Positions 18,115 through 26,252 are shown, numbered from the stretch's first letter. The stretch: 45,215 bases of DNA from an uncultured Myxococcales bacterium (GCA_937889515.1 CALAOV010000182.1:1-45215); one strand, 5' to 3'. Translations and numbers: made by a program. The notes: generated by a model from the letters alone, not told the origin.

Positions 18115-21100
18115 CTAGAAGCTCGCCGCGGCGACCCAATACAATCGGTCGCCCCCGCCGGTGGCGAACCCGTGCGCGTAGCCGAGCTCCACCACCGGAT
18201 TGAGGTAGTAGCCCAGGTTGAACTCGAAGTGGGCTTCGGCGCCGGCGTCGCTCTTGAGATCCGACGCCCGAAATGGGCCCTGGAACGCGTTTCCGACCTC
18301 GGTGAAGAAGGCGCCCCAGATCCGTCGTAGGTAGATGGGGAAGGTGTTGTAGCCCTTCTCGATCCAGACCAGCGGTGCGCGGTACTCGGCCGCGAAGAGC
18401 AGATAGCTATCGCCCGCGACGAAGCTCGGCGGATAGCCACGCAGGGCGGCGTACTGGTACTGGTTGAGCAGGACGCTGCGCAGAACGTCTTGTGGGTAGT
18501 ACCCCCCGAGGTTGAAGAAGTCGCGCGTGTCGCCGATGCCGAAGCCGCCGGCGGTGAGCAGCGCGAGCGCATGCAGGTGCGCCCAGGGGGGCGTCAGATA
18601 CTCGGTCCACGACCAGCTCACCTCGGTGGTGTGGAAACGGCCGCCCAGGATCGGGTCGGAAAGGCGCAGGTTCACGTGGAGGATCCGCCCTTCCTGGCTG
18701 CTGATCGAATAGGGCCAGCCGTGCGCGTCGGAGAACGACCAGCTCAGCCTCAGATCGGCGTAGGGCCCGATGGCCGGTTTGACGGTGATGCCCCCGGTCG
18801 GCTCGCCCACCGGCACGGGATCGGTGGGCCCATACGCCGCGTAGTCGTAGGAGATGCCAAAGTCGCCCTGGGCGTCCGCGTTGTGCAGGATCGGCAGGTC
18901 GGTCGAGATGGTCAGGTTCTCGGAGCGCTGGCGGTAGTTGAGGTTCGCCCCGTCGACGATGAGGCCGTTCGTGATCTGATCGGTGCGCGCCAGCGAAATG
19001 CCGAACGACGGCCAGAGCCGGTTGTAGCTGTACGACACAACGCCGGACGCGTCCCCGTTCGAGGGCACCAGCACGTCGACGCCGAGGGAGTGATTGCCGA
19101 CGGGATCGGCGACGCTGGTGTTGACCTCGAGCGTCTGGCCGAGGCCAAGCGCCTGCGAGAGAACCTGGACGTTCCACTGGCGCGGGTACATGTATTTCCA
19201 GGGCGCGTAGCCGGTGATTCGCTGCGGGAAGGGGACCGCGGCGGCGTCCTCCGGGGCGGCATCGGGCGAGTCGGTCTCGGCGTCGGGATCGGCCGGCGCG
19301 TCCAGGCGCGCGTTGGCGAACGGCTGCGCGGGCAGGAACTGGCTCGGGTCATAGGCCGTGGTCCACAGGTCGAAACCGTCCGAGGTGAAGCCGGTGAACA
19401 CCAACCGGCGGCCGTCTGGCGAGACCACCGGTTGAAACGCGCCGGACAGAACGTTCGTGACCTGGAAGAGCCGACCGGTCGTCAGCTCGTAGGCGTAGAT
19501 GTCGTTGATGCCGCTCCGATCCGACGAGAACAGGACGTAGCGTCCGTCGGGTGAGAACCGTGGATCGATGTCCATTGCCCGATCGACCGAGATCGCGCGG
19601 TCGGTGGCGGCGGCCAGATCGTAGAGGTGGATATCGCGAAATCCACCCGGCTTCCAGCGTGAGTAGGCGATGAGGCGGCCGTCGGGCGACCAGGCGGGCG
19701 TGAAGGCCAGCCCGGGCGCGCCCGGCATCAGGATGCGCGGCGTGCCGCCGCCGATCGGCACCAGCGCCAGCTGGCGGGTTCCGGTTCCGGCCAGCACGCA
19801 GGCGATCTGCGTTCCGTCGGGCGAGACATCCGGCTCGTGCGCGCGGGTGCCGCGCGTGAGCTGGCGGATGGTGCCGGCCGCGATGTCGAGGCGAAACAGA
19901 TCGTTCCATCCCAACTCTGGGCTGCCCGAGATGCGCAGCGGAATCTGCAGGAAGTTGATCCGCTGGAAGATCAGAGCCTGCCCGTCGGGCGTGGGAACGG
20001 CCGGCCCGCCGCCTTGCATGTCGGCGATGGGGCGGTGGGCGCCCGTCTCCGGGTCGAGGCGGACGTAAGCCGGCGACTGGTCGTCGTTGGCGCGGTGATA
20101 GACCAGGGTGCCGTCGCGGAAGAATCGCGGCCCCGGGCCTTCGCTGCGGGGCGACGGCGCGTCCCAGGTCAGGCGTGTCGCAACCGTGAGGGGCCGCCGG
20201 CGTGCCTCTTCGGCCTCCAGCGTGTAGCGGTGCGCGATCGATCGTTTCCAGTCGTCCCACAGCCCTGGGCCGAAGATGCCGACGTAGCCCTGCCCCACGG
20301 TCTCGGCCACGGTTCGATTGAGAGCGCCCGGGATGCAGGTGTCGGCGTAGCGGTGCGAGATCTCCTGGATCTTGGCGGGGCCGTAGCGATCCTCGATGTA
20401 GCGCAGGAGGGCCGAGCCGTAGGCGTAGGCCGCCGTCCCGCCCGGGTAGGCCAGCGGGATCGCCGAAATCTGGTCGATGCCGAAGAGTCGCCCCTCGAGG
20501 AACGGCACCCGCAGATGCATGTCGAAGAAGCTGCTGCGCAGCCGGCCGGCGGTGGTCTGGCGCGACTCCATGAGCACCGCCATCCCCTCGATGAACCAGG
20601 TCGGCTCCGAGAGGTTGGGCGCGAAGGTCCTTCCGAGGAGCGTGTTGATGACGAGCGCGCACGGGCTCAGCATGGTGTCCAGGTGGACCACGTGGGTGAA
20701 CTCGTGCGTGATGAGCAGCTTGACGTAGTCGTCGAAGTCGTTCAGCTCGTCGAGCGAATCGGGCGGAACGCCGTAGGCGTAGATGAGGTTGTAGGGGATC
20801 GAGGTAGCGTACCCGTTGGCGTCGTCGGTGTTGTCGTTGAGGGTGATGGTCACCCGGCCGCTCGGCCGCCAGTTGAGATAGCGGGTGATGAGCCGGTAGG
20901 CGCGCTCGGCGATGTGCGAAGCGTGCTCCGCGAACGGCTGTTCGGCCGGGTAGAAGTGGATGTCGAAGTGCGGGGTCTCGAGCGTGTACCAGGTCGCGCG
21001 CGGCAAGGGCGGGGCCGGCAGCGCCTCCGCCGGCTCCTCGATGGTGTCGGCGCGCGCCGTCCGCGCGAGCGCAAAGAGCGCCACCAGGACGAGGCCGGCC

Positions 21101-21117
21101 CTGGCGTGCCTTCGCAT
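18115..21117 (-). CDS. Exported HExxH metallopeptidase-like / TolB-type beta-propeller / outer-membrane beta-barrel fusion protein
   Basis: 1000 residues from the ATG at 21117, which opens a clean signal peptide (RAGLVLVALFALARTARA); the frame extends 22 codons upstream without one. Residues 45-260 form a peptidase-MA-like domain with HEFTH (138-142) and a later FIEGMA with Glu177 as probable third zinc ligand. Residues about 320-620 contain repeated PDG and WSPDGRLIAYSRW blades typical of WD40-like/TolB propellers. After an acidic Asp/Glu/Pro linker, the last 370 or so residues show alternating aromatic beta strands and a C-terminal Phe (YWVAAASF), as in Omp85/outer-membrane barrels. It probably sits in the outer membrane with the propeller and peptidase in the periplasm or outside. 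Enzymatic activity is inferred only. Confidence 0.8.
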   Translation of the reverse strand: MRRHARAGLVLVALFALARTARADTIEEPAEALPAPPLPRATWYTLETPHFDIHFYPAEQPFAEHASHIAERAYRLITRYLNWRPSGRVTITLNDNTDDANGYATSIPYNLIYAYGVPPDSLDELNDFDDYVKLLITHEFTHVVHLDTMLSPCALVINTLLGRTFAPNLSEPTWFIEGMAVLMESRQTTAGRLRSSFFDMHLRVPFLEGRLFGIDQISAIPLAYPGGTAAYAYGSALLRYIEDRYGPAKIQEISHRYADTCIPGALNRTVAETVGQGYVGIFGPGLWDDWKRSIAHRYTLEAEEARRRPLTVATRLTWDAPSPRSEGPGPRFFRDGTLVYHRANDDQSPAYVRLDPETGAHRPIADMQGGGPAVPTPDGQALIFQRINFLQIPLRISGSPELGWNDLFRLDIAAGTIRQLTRGTRAHEPDVSPDGTQIACVLAGTGTRQLALVPIGGGTPRILMPGAPGLAFTPAWSPDGRLIAYSRWKPGGFRDIHLYDLAAATDRAISVDRAMDIDPRFSPDGRYVLFSSDRSGINDIYAYELTTGRLFQVTNVLSGAFQPVVSPDGRRLVFTGFTSDGFDLWTTAYDPSQFLPAQPFANARLDAPADPDAETDSPDAAPEDAAAVPFPQRITGYAPWKYMYPRQWNVQVLSQALGLGQTLEVNTSVADPVGNHSLGVDVLVPSNGDASGVVSYSYNRLWPSFGISLARTDQITNGLIVDGANLNYRQRSENLTISTDLPILHNADAQGDFGISYDYAAYGPTDPVPVGEPTGGITVKPAIGPYADLRLSWSFSDAHGWPYSISSQEGRILHVNLRLSDPILGGRFHTTEVSWSWTEYLTPPWAHLHALALLTAGGFGIGDTRDFFNLGGYYPQDVLRSVLLNQYQYAALRGYPPSFVAGDSYLLFAAEYRAPLVWIEKGYNTFPIYLRRIWGAFFTEVGNAFQGPFRASDLKSDAGAEAHFEFNLGYYLNPVVELGYAHGFATGGGDRLYWVAAASF

Positions 21118-21231
21118 CGCGCGGGATTCTAGCCGCGCCGGGCGTCCGGGCGAAACAGGTCGTTGCTCGACGGCGCTGGCCACGGGTCGGGTTCGTGGTT
21201 AACCTCTGCCGTCTTCAACCAGGAGAGACGC

Positions 21232-21657
21232 ATGAAAAGGTCAGCGACCGCGAATTGGAAGGGTGGGCTCAAGGGTGGCAAGGGGACGTTTTCCGCCGCC
21301 AGCGGCACGTTCACGAACGTCCCGTACGATTTCGTTCAGCGCTTCGAGTCCGGCGCCGGAACCAGCCCGGAAGAGCTGATCGCGGCCGCTCACGCCAGCT
21401 GCTTCGCGATGGCCCTCTCGGGGCAGCTCGAGGGCGCCGGCCTGCCGCCCGAGAACGTCGACGCGCGCGCCACCGTCACGCTCGAGAAGGTGGAGAGCGG
21501 ATTCGCGGTCACCGCGTCGCACCTCGACGTGACGGTGAAGCTCGCCACCCCCGATCGCGAGAAGTTCGAGAAGGCCGCCGAGGCCGCCCGGGCCGGCTGC
21601 CCCATCTCGAAGCTCCTGTCGAGCGCCAAGATTACCCTGGACGCCCGGCTCGCCTAG
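21232..21657 (+). CDS. osmC: OsmC-type organic hydroperoxide peroxiredoxin
   Basis: 141 residues. The ATG at 21232 follows a good AGGAGAG ribosome site; the frame is open further upstream without one. The OsmC/Ohr fold is recognised from GTSPEELIAAAHASCFAMALS with peroxidatic Cys57, and ARAGCPISKLLS with resolving Cys123. The length matches E. coli OsmC (about 143). It reduces organic hydroperoxides in the cytoplasm with dihydrolipoyl or thiol reductants. The gene is monocistronic, and its stop overlaps by four bases with the stop of the convergent MerR-TPR gene. Confidence 0.93.
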   Translation: MKRSATANWKGGLKGGKGTFSAASGTFTNVPYDFVQRFESGAGTSPEELIAAAHASCFAMALSGQLEGAGLPPENVDARATVTLEKVESGFAVTASHLDVTVKLATPDREKFEKAAEAARAGCPISKLLSSAKITLDARLA

Positions 21658-22496
21658 CGACTCCGGGTCAGGTCGCGGCAGATCCGCAGGTGGCGCAACG
21701 CCGCGCCGTAGTCGCCCGCCAGATCGTAGAGGCGGGCGGCGTTGTAGTGGGCGTCGGCGTTGCGACCATCCACCGTGATGGCGTTTCCGTACGCCTCCAG
21801 CGCGGCGGCGTTTCGCCCCTGGTCTTCCAGCACGACGCCCAGGTTGAAGAGCGCGGTCGGATCGTCCCGGCGGATCGTGAGCGCCTGGCGATAGTGGGCC
21901 TCCGCTGCCGGCAGATCGCCGCGCTCGTGCAGGATGCGACCCAGGTTGATGTGCGCGTCGGCGTGCTCGGGCGCCTGCATCAGGACCTGTCGGTAGCTGG
22001 CCTCGGCCTGCTCGGGATCCGCTTCATCGACGTCGCATCCGATCTCGTAGATCTCGTCGGTGGAGGGGGGGACCAGATCTCCGCCGGGAACGGGCGCCGG
22101 GCGAGACGGCAGGATCCCCATTGGCGCGCTCTCCGGATCGGGCAGCGGTCCACCGAACGCGAGCAGGACCTGACCCGACTCGGCCTGCCAGCGGGTGTTC
22201 CCTTCGTGGACCACGACCGAAGAGCCCTCGGTTCCCAGCTGGACGCCGGTCAGCGGCCGCGAGTCGGGAAGCCGGGCCCGCAGCTTCTTGAGCGCGAGCC
22301 GCACCCGGTGGGGGGAGATGCGCTGGCGGACCAGCTCCTCGGCTTTCCGGAGCAGCAGCAGATCCTGAAACGAAAATCGCAGCTCACCGCGCTGGCCGTG
22401 CTCGGGCGACAGGACGCCGGCGCGCAGGTAGGCCCGCAGCCGCCCGGAAGAGACGCCGATCATGCGCGAGACCTCTTGGGTCGTGTAGCCGCTCAA
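21654..22496 (-). CDS. MerR-type helix-turn-helix / tetratricopeptide repeat fusion protein
   Basis: 280 residues with a TTG start. The N-terminal 70 residues are a MerR-like winged HTH (YTTQEVSRMIGVSSGRLRAY, then LRFSFQDLLLLRKAEELV). Residues 75-130 form a small domain (TRWQAESGQVLLAFG) also seen after MerR HTHs in deltaproteobacteria. From about 150 to 275 there are four TPR units (AEASYRQVLMQAPEHADAH, AEAHYRQALTIRRDDPTAL and so on). No Shine-Dalgarno is seen, but TATATT lies eight bases before the TTG. It is probably a transcription regulator whose TPR part binds a protein partner rather than a metal or drug; no MerR effector cysteines are present. Confidence 0.85.
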   Translation of the reverse strand: MSGYTTQEVSRMIGVSSGRLRAYLRAGVLSPEHGQRGELRFSFQDLLLLRKAEELVRQRISPHRVRLALKKLRARLPDSRPLTGVQLGTEGSSVVVHEGNTRWQAESGQVLLAFGGPLPDPESAPMGILPSRPAPVPGGDLVPPSTDEIYEIGCDVDEADPEQAEASYRQVLMQAPEHADAHINLGRILHERGDLPAAEAHYRQALTIRRDDPTALFNLGVVLEDQGRNAAALEAYGNAITVDGRNADAHYNAARLYDLAGDYGAALRHLRICRDLTRSR

Positions 22497-22504
22497 GCGC
22501 GGCG

Positions 22505-22510
22505 AATATA
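22505..22510 (-). promoter_or_regulatory. -10-like box immediately upstream of the MerR-TPR gene
   Basis: TATATT on the minus strand ends eight bases before the TTG start codon. No convincing -35 is seen. With no ribosome binding site present, a very short leader is implied. Confidence 0.3.
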
Positions 22511-22529
22511 GCAGCGGTCGATCGGTATC

Positions 22530-22577
22530 GCGCTAGCGCTTTCGCGCGGTCCACGCTGGCGCTAGCGCTTTCGCGCG
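22530..22577. repeat. 19-bp direct repeat duplicating the end of the Ku gene
   Basis: GCGCTAGCGCTTTCGCGCG occurs at 22530-22548 and again, identical, at 22559-22577, a 29-base period. The right-hand copy contains the last codons and TAG stop of the Ku gene (RKR-stop). The left-hand copy recreates the same tail and stop downstream, which looks like a recent tandem duplication. Confidence 0.85.
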
Positions 22578-23464
22578 CGCTTGCGCTCGGCCGGGGCCTC
22601 TTCGGACCGGTGCGCGGCGCGGCGCGAGGCCGGCTCTTCGTCGGCCGCCGCTTCCGCCGCCGCCGGGGCGGCCGGCTTGGTCTGCGCGGCGGCCTTGCCG
22701 AGGCTGGCCTTGAGGGCGGCCATGAGATCGATGATCCGGGCCGGCTCGGGGGCCGGCGCGCTCTCCGAGATGTCCTGGCCCTGCACCTTGCGTTCGATGT
22801 CGGCCTGGATTCGCTCGCGGACCTCGTCGTGGAACAGCGTCGGCTCGAAGGTCTCGCTGGCGATCTGGTCGATGAGCTGCTTGGCCAGCTTCAGCTCCGG
22901 CTCGCGTACCTCGCCGTCCGGCAGCGGCACCTCGGCCATCGGCCGGACCTCGTCGGCGTAGAGCAGCTCCTGCAGGATGAGCGCCCGCCCATCGGCCGTG
23001 GGACGCAGCATCACCAGGTACTGCTTGCCGCGGGCCGCGTAGCGGGCCAGCGCCGCGCGTCCGGTCTCGCGCATCGCCTCGGCGAGCAACAGATAGGCCT
23101 TGTCGCCCCCCTTTTCCGGTCCGAGGTAGTAGGGCCGCTCGAAGTAGATCGGGTCGATGGCGGCCAGCGGGACGAACGCTGCAATGTCGATGCTCTGGGT
23201 CGCCTTTTCTTCGAGCGCCTTCAGTTCCTCGGGCGTGAAGGTGACGTACTGGTCCTTGGCGAACTCGTACCCCTTGATCATGTCGTCGCGGCCGACGATC
23301 TCTCCGTCCCGCGGGCAGGTGTATTGCTGCTTGAGCCGCGAGCCGCACTTCTTGTGCAGGAGGTTGAACGAAATGGCGGCCGAGCTCTGTGTGGCCGGGT
23401 AGAGCCGCACCGGAATCGACACCAGACCGAAGGAGATCGTTGCGCCTGCGATTGCTCTTGCCAT
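22562..23464 (-). CDS. ku: Ku protein, bacterial non-homologous end joining
   Basis: 300 residues. The N-terminus ARAIAGATISFGLVSIPVRL is the classic bacterial Ku start. It is followed by FNLLHKKCGSRLKQQYTC and the core beta-barrel/ring segment with YFERPYYLGPEKGGDKAY. The core ends near residue 235, after which comes an Ala-rich tail finishing in basic residues (RKRARKR) that would contact DNA or the ligase. Bacterial Ku homodimers encircle double-strand DNA ends and recruit the ligase/polymerase LigD; no ligD is in this window. A promoter-like TTGCCC-N17-TACACT lies 12 bases upstream and no Shine-Dalgarno is visible. The gene tail is duplicated just downstream. Confidence 0.96.
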   Translation of the reverse strand: MARAIAGATISFGLVSIPVRLYPATQSSAAISFNLLHKKCGSRLKQQYTCPRDGEIVGRDDMIKGYEFAKDQYVTFTPEELKALEEKATQSIDIAAFVPLAAIDPIYFERPYYLGPEKGGDKAYLLLAEAMRETGRAALARYAARGKQYLVMLRPTADGRALILQELLYADEVRPMAEVPLPDGEVREPELKLAKQLIDQIASETFEPTLFHDEVRERIQADIERKVQGQDISESAPAPEPARIIDLMAALKASLGKAAAQTKPAAPAAAEAAADEEPASRRAAHRSEEAPAERKRARKR

Positions 23465-23476
23465 GATTTGTACGTC

Positions 23477-23505
23477 AGTGTAGCCGAATGTAGGACAGCG
23501 GGCAA
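23477..23505 (-). promoter_or_regulatory. Candidate promoter of the Ku gene
   Basis: On the minus strand TTGCCC (23505-23500) and TACACT (23482-23477) have a 17-base spacer. The -10 ends 12 bases before the ATG, so the leader would be about five bases and without a ribosome site. Confidence 0.4.
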
Positions 23506-23512
23506 AAAAGGC

Positions 23513-24208
23513 TCAAGCCAGCATCTCCCGGAGCCGGTTGGCCGCGGCCGGCCCTTTTCCGGCGTCCTCGTGCTTGAAGAAGACGTAGGCAGACGACCAA
23601 CCCTGGGCCTTGAGCCGCTCGGCCCAGCGCGCGATGGCGGCGTCGTCGTAGTCCGTTCGGCGCAAGCGCAGATATCCCCAGTCGGCGGTCGCTTGCAGCG
23701 GGGTCTCCATCTCGTCCGACTCGGCGATGCAGAGCGCCGCGCGCCGGGTCCGCAGGCAGTCGTAGACCTCGTCGGAGAACCAGGATTCGTGACGAAACTC
23801 CAGCGCGGGGGCGAGACCCTGCGGCATCGCCGCCAGGAAGGCGTCGAGCCGAGGCAGGTCCTTGCGCAGGTTGGGGGGCAGCTGAAACAGCACCGGCCCG
23901 AGCTTTTCGCCGAGCGCGTGCGCCACCTCGGCCAGGCGCTCGACCGCCCCGGCCACGTCGGCCAGGCGCTTGTCGTGGGTGATCTGCCGGGGGCTCTTGA
24001 GCGAAAACCGAAATTCGGGCGGCGTCTCGGCGGCCCAGCGGGCGAGCACGTCGGCGGTCGGCATGCGATAGAACGTATTGTTGATTTCGACCGCCGCAAG
24101 ACGCTCGGCGTAGTAGGCCAGCATCTTGGCGGGCGGCATCTTCTCCGGGTAAAAGCCGCCCCGCCACGCCGGGTAGCTGAAGCCGCTGGTTCCGATCAAG
24201 ACCTGCAT
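23513..24208 (-). CDS. DUF72 family protein
   Basis: 231 residues. It begins QVLIGTSGFSYPAW, continues FYPEKMP and ERLAAVEINNTFYRMP, and has FRFSLKSPRQITH, LGPVLFQLPPN and ALEFRHESWF in the family order. It ends with YVFFKHEDAGKGPAAA. DUF72 proteins adopt a TIM-barrel-like fold (YecE type) and are common across bacteria, often near DNA-repair or ligase genes, but their biochemical function is unknown. It lies 48 bases downstream of the Ku start in the same orientation, so it would be transcribed before Ku. Whether they are one transcript is unclear, as Ku has its own candidate promoter in the gap. Confidence 0.92.
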   Translation of the reverse strand: MQVLIGTSGFSYPAWRGGFYPEKMPPAKMLAYYAERLAAVEINNTFYRMPTADVLARWAAETPPEFRFSLKSPRQITHDKRLADVAGAVERLAEVAHALGEKLGPVLFQLPPNLRKDLPRLDAFLAAMPQGLAPALEFRHESWFSDEVYDCLRTRRAALCIAESDEMETPLQATADWGYLRLRRTDYDDAAIARWAERLKAQGWSSAYVFFKHEDAGKGPAAANRLREMLA

Positions 24209-24243
24209 TTCGTCCGATTGGCGACGGGCGCCCCTGGCCTCCT

Positions 24244-24269
24244 CGCGTACGTGTGAGGTCCTGTACGCG
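24244..24269. promoter_or_regulatory. Inverted repeat between DUF72 and FHA-GGEEF genes
   Basis: CGCGTAC (24244-24250) and GTACGCG (24263-24269) are perfect inverted copies with a 12-base spacer, in the divergent gap. It could be a regulator site serving either gene. Confidence 0.3.
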
Positions 24270-24279
24270 TGCCAGGAGT

Positions 24280-24309
24280 TTGCTTAACGCCCGATTCCGT
24301 CGGTAAACT
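24280..24309 (+). promoter_or_regulatory. Candidate promoter giving a leaderless FHA-GGEEF transcript
   Basis: TTGCTT (24280-24285) and TAAACT (24304-24309) have an 18-base spacer. The -10 ends six bases before the ATG at 24316, so transcription would start at or next to the start codon. No Shine-Dalgarno is present. Confidence 0.4.
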
Positions 24310-24315
24310 ATCAGA

Positions 24316-25242
24316 ATGACGCGCGACCGCGTCGCCAATCCGCTCGACGACACGACGCGGACGGCGCCAGCCCCCGAGGCGCCAGTGCAGGCGGATGGCC
24401 AGGCCCCTGCCGCCTGTCTGGTGGTCCTGTCGGGATCGAGCGTGGGTGAGATGTACCGACTCGACAAGGATAAGGTCGTGCTCGGACGCGGCGACAAGGT
24501 CGACCTCCGCCTCATCGACGACGGGATCTCGCGCGAGCACGCCCGGATCCTCCGGCAGGACGGTCAGCTGCTGCTGGAAGATCTCGGTTCGACCAACGGC
24601 ACCTACTGCAACGGCGAGCGGGTGCAGCGGCACGCCCTCGCCGAGGGGGACAAGATTCTGCTCGGGTCGACCACCATCCTCAAGTTCAGCTATCAGGATC
24701 GCCTGGACGAGATGTTCCAGCGGCAGATGTCGGAGTCGGCGCTGCGCGACGGTCTCACCCGCGCCTTCAACAAACGGTACTTCAGCGAGCGGATCGACAG
24801 CGAGTTCCAGTACGCGAACCGGCACCGCACGCCGCTGTCGCTGATCTTCATCGACATCGATCACTTCAAGAAGATCAACGACCTTCACGGCCACCCGGCC
24901 GGCGACCACGTGCTCATGCAGCTGGCCACGCTGCTCATGAGCATGCTGGGTGAAGACGAGGTGCTCGCGCGCTACGGCGGCGAGGAGTTCGCGATCGTGG
25001 CGCGCGGCTCGGAGTCCGACGCGGCCGCGGCGCTCTCCGAGCGGATGCGAGCGGCCGTGGCCGCCCATCCGTTCTCCCACGCGGGCACCGCCGTCCCGGT
25101 CACGGTCAGCGTGGGGGTCGCGTCGGCGCCCGCGCCCGGCCTCGGGTCGGCGTCGGAGCTCGTCGCGCGCGCCGACGAAACGATGTATGCCGCAAAACGC
25201 GCGGGCCGCAACCGCGTCTGCGTGGCCGGCCGCGCGCCCTAA
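24316..25242 (+). CDS. FHA domain diguanylate cyclase (GGEEF)
   Basis: 308 residues, with no membrane segment. Residues 35-130 are an FHA domain (KVVLGRGDKVDLRLIDDGIS, REHARIL, DLGSTNGTYCNG), which binds phosphothreonine. Residues 140-305 are a GGDEF domain with the active-site loop RYGGEEF and substrate residues in FIDIDHFKKIND, so it should be able to make cyclic di-GMP. The product-inhibition I-site (RxxD five residues before the loop) is replaced by GEDE, so feedback inhibition is probably lost. FHA-GGDEF proteins are frequent in Myxococcota and suggest control by a Ser/Thr kinase such as the one at 32270-34105. The stop overlaps that of convergent aat by four bases. Confidence 0.94.
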   Translation: MTRDRVANPLDDTTRTAPAPEAPVQADGQAPAACLVVLSGSSVGEMYRLDKDKVVLGRGDKVDLRLIDDGISREHARILRQDGQLLLEDLGSTNGTYCNGERVQRHALAEGDKILLGSTTILKFSYQDRLDEMFQRQMSESALRDGLTRAFNKRYFSERIDSEFQYANRHRTPLSLIFIDIDHFKKINDLHGHPAGDHVLMQLATLLMSMLGEDEVLARYGGEEFAIVARGSESDAAAALSERMRAAVAAHPFSHAGTAVPVTVSVGVASAPAPGLGSASELVARADETMYAAKRAGRNRVCVAGRAP

Positions 25243-25928
25243 AAGGGCGGCGCTTCAGTGAAAGTGGCCGCGACGGCAAGCGCGCGCCCGAGGCGTGCCA
25301 GGTACTCCGCCCGCGGGATGGCGACGGCGCCCAGTCGCGCCAGGTGCGGCGTCGGCACCTGCGCGTCGAGCAACCTGAACCCCCCGGCCCGGAGCCGCTC
25401 GACCAGGTAGCCGACAGCGGCCTTCGAGGCGTCGGTGCGACGGTGGAACATCGATTCACCGCCGAAGAAGCCCCCCAGCGCCACGCCGTAGAGGCCGCCC
25501 ACCAGCGCCTGGTCCTCCCAGACCTCCACGCTGTGGGCCAGGCCGCGGCCGTGAAGCTGGACATAGGCCCGCACGAAGTCGTCGGTGATCCAGGTCGACG
25601 GACGGTCGGCCCCAGCCTCGGCGCAGGCGCGCATGACGCCCTCGAAGTCTCGATCGACGGTAAACCGCCACCCGGCGCGTCGGACGGCGCGGCCGACGCT
25701 GCGGTGCGGTCGCCAGGCGTCGAGGTCGAACACCGCCCGCGGGTCCGGCGACCACCAAGTCAGGACGGGATCGGACGACCAGGGGAAGATCCCGGCGCGA
25801 TAGGCGGCCACCAGAGTATCCGGCAACAGCCGGCCGCCCAAAGCGACCAAACCGTTGGCCGACGAGTCGGCCGCCGAGGCCACTTGAACCGGGACGGGTC
25901 CAGGCGGCGAGCGGTCGTTGGGATCCAC
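25239..25928 (-). CDS. aat: Leucyl/phenylalanyl-tRNA-protein transferase
   Basis: 229 residues. Family motifs in order are GLVALGGRLLPDTLVAAYRAGIFPW, read as the GxFPW block, then WWSPDPRAVF, STWITDDFVRAYVQLHGRG, HSVEVWEDQALVGGLYGVA, GESMFHRRTDASK and LLDAQVPTPHLARLGA. The enzyme adds Leu or Phe from aminoacyl-tRNA to proteins with N-terminal Arg or Lys, marking them for ClpS/ClpAP degradation (N-end rule), in the cytoplasm. The length fits E. coli Aat (234). The start ATG gives a polar 25-residue leader before the conserved part. No clpS or clpA is in the window. Confidence 0.95.
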   Translation of the reverse strand: MDPNDRSPPGPVPVQVASAADSSANGLVALGGRLLPDTLVAAYRAGIFPWSSDPVLTWWSPDPRAVFDLDAWRPHRSVGRAVRRAGWRFTVDRDFEGVMRACAEAGADRPSTWITDDFVRAYVQLHGRGLAHSVEVWEDQALVGGLYGVALGGFFGGESMFHRRTDASKAAVGYLVERLRAGGFRLLDAQVPTPHLARLGAVAIPRAEYLARLGRALAVAATFTEAPPF

Positions 25929-25937
25929 CTGCGGAGT

Positions 25938-26252
25938 TTACGCCGGATGTCCGGCTGCGGTCCCCTTCGATGGGTCCTCGTCGAGCCGCTCCGTTGAATC
26001 GGCCGGTGCGGCGCCATTGGTGTTGGCCACCTCCCGGGAGCGCCGGCGACCGCCGCTCACCATCCCGCCCTTGCGTCCGGCTTCGCGGGCCTCGTTGGAA
26101 TTGAACTCGTGGGCAGTGCCCTTTTGGTGGGCGGCCTTTCCGCCTTGCGACGAAATCTCGCGCTGGCGGGTGCGGTCCATGCTCGCGAATCCCCGTCCGC
26201 GGTTCTCCTCTTTCTCTCCGCGGTTCTCCACATGCTCGTTGCTGATCGACAT
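25938..26252 (-). CDS. KGG-repeat stress-induced protein
   Basis: 104 residues from the ATG at 26252, chosen because GGAGAAGGGAG lies just upstream; an in-frame ATG 33 codons earlier has no such site. The protein is hydrophilic and carries the repeated KGG motif of the YciG/stress-induced (Con-10-like) family: ISSQGGKAAHQKGTAHEF and AREAGRKGGMVSGG. Family members are small, probably disordered proteins accumulating under general stress, with no known enzymatic role. The C-terminal 30 residues are acidic and low complexity. It lies nine bases from the aat start and may be cotranscribed with it. Confidence 0.82.
   Translation of the reverse strand: MSISNEHVENRGEKEENRGRGFASMDRTRQREISSQGGKAAHQKGTAHEFNSNEAREAGRKGGMVSGGRRRSREVANTNGAAPADSTERLDEDPSKGTAAGHPA

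Noticed and set aside
21118..21183. 22-codon N-terminal extension of the protease/propeller gene
   Set aside because: It is charged and has no signal character, while the ATG at 21117 begins a clean signal peptide.
23504..23519. Short GGCT/AGCC hairpin with a T-run after DUF72
   Set aside because: The stem is only four bases with a two-base loop; the T-run is better explained as part of the Ku promoter region.
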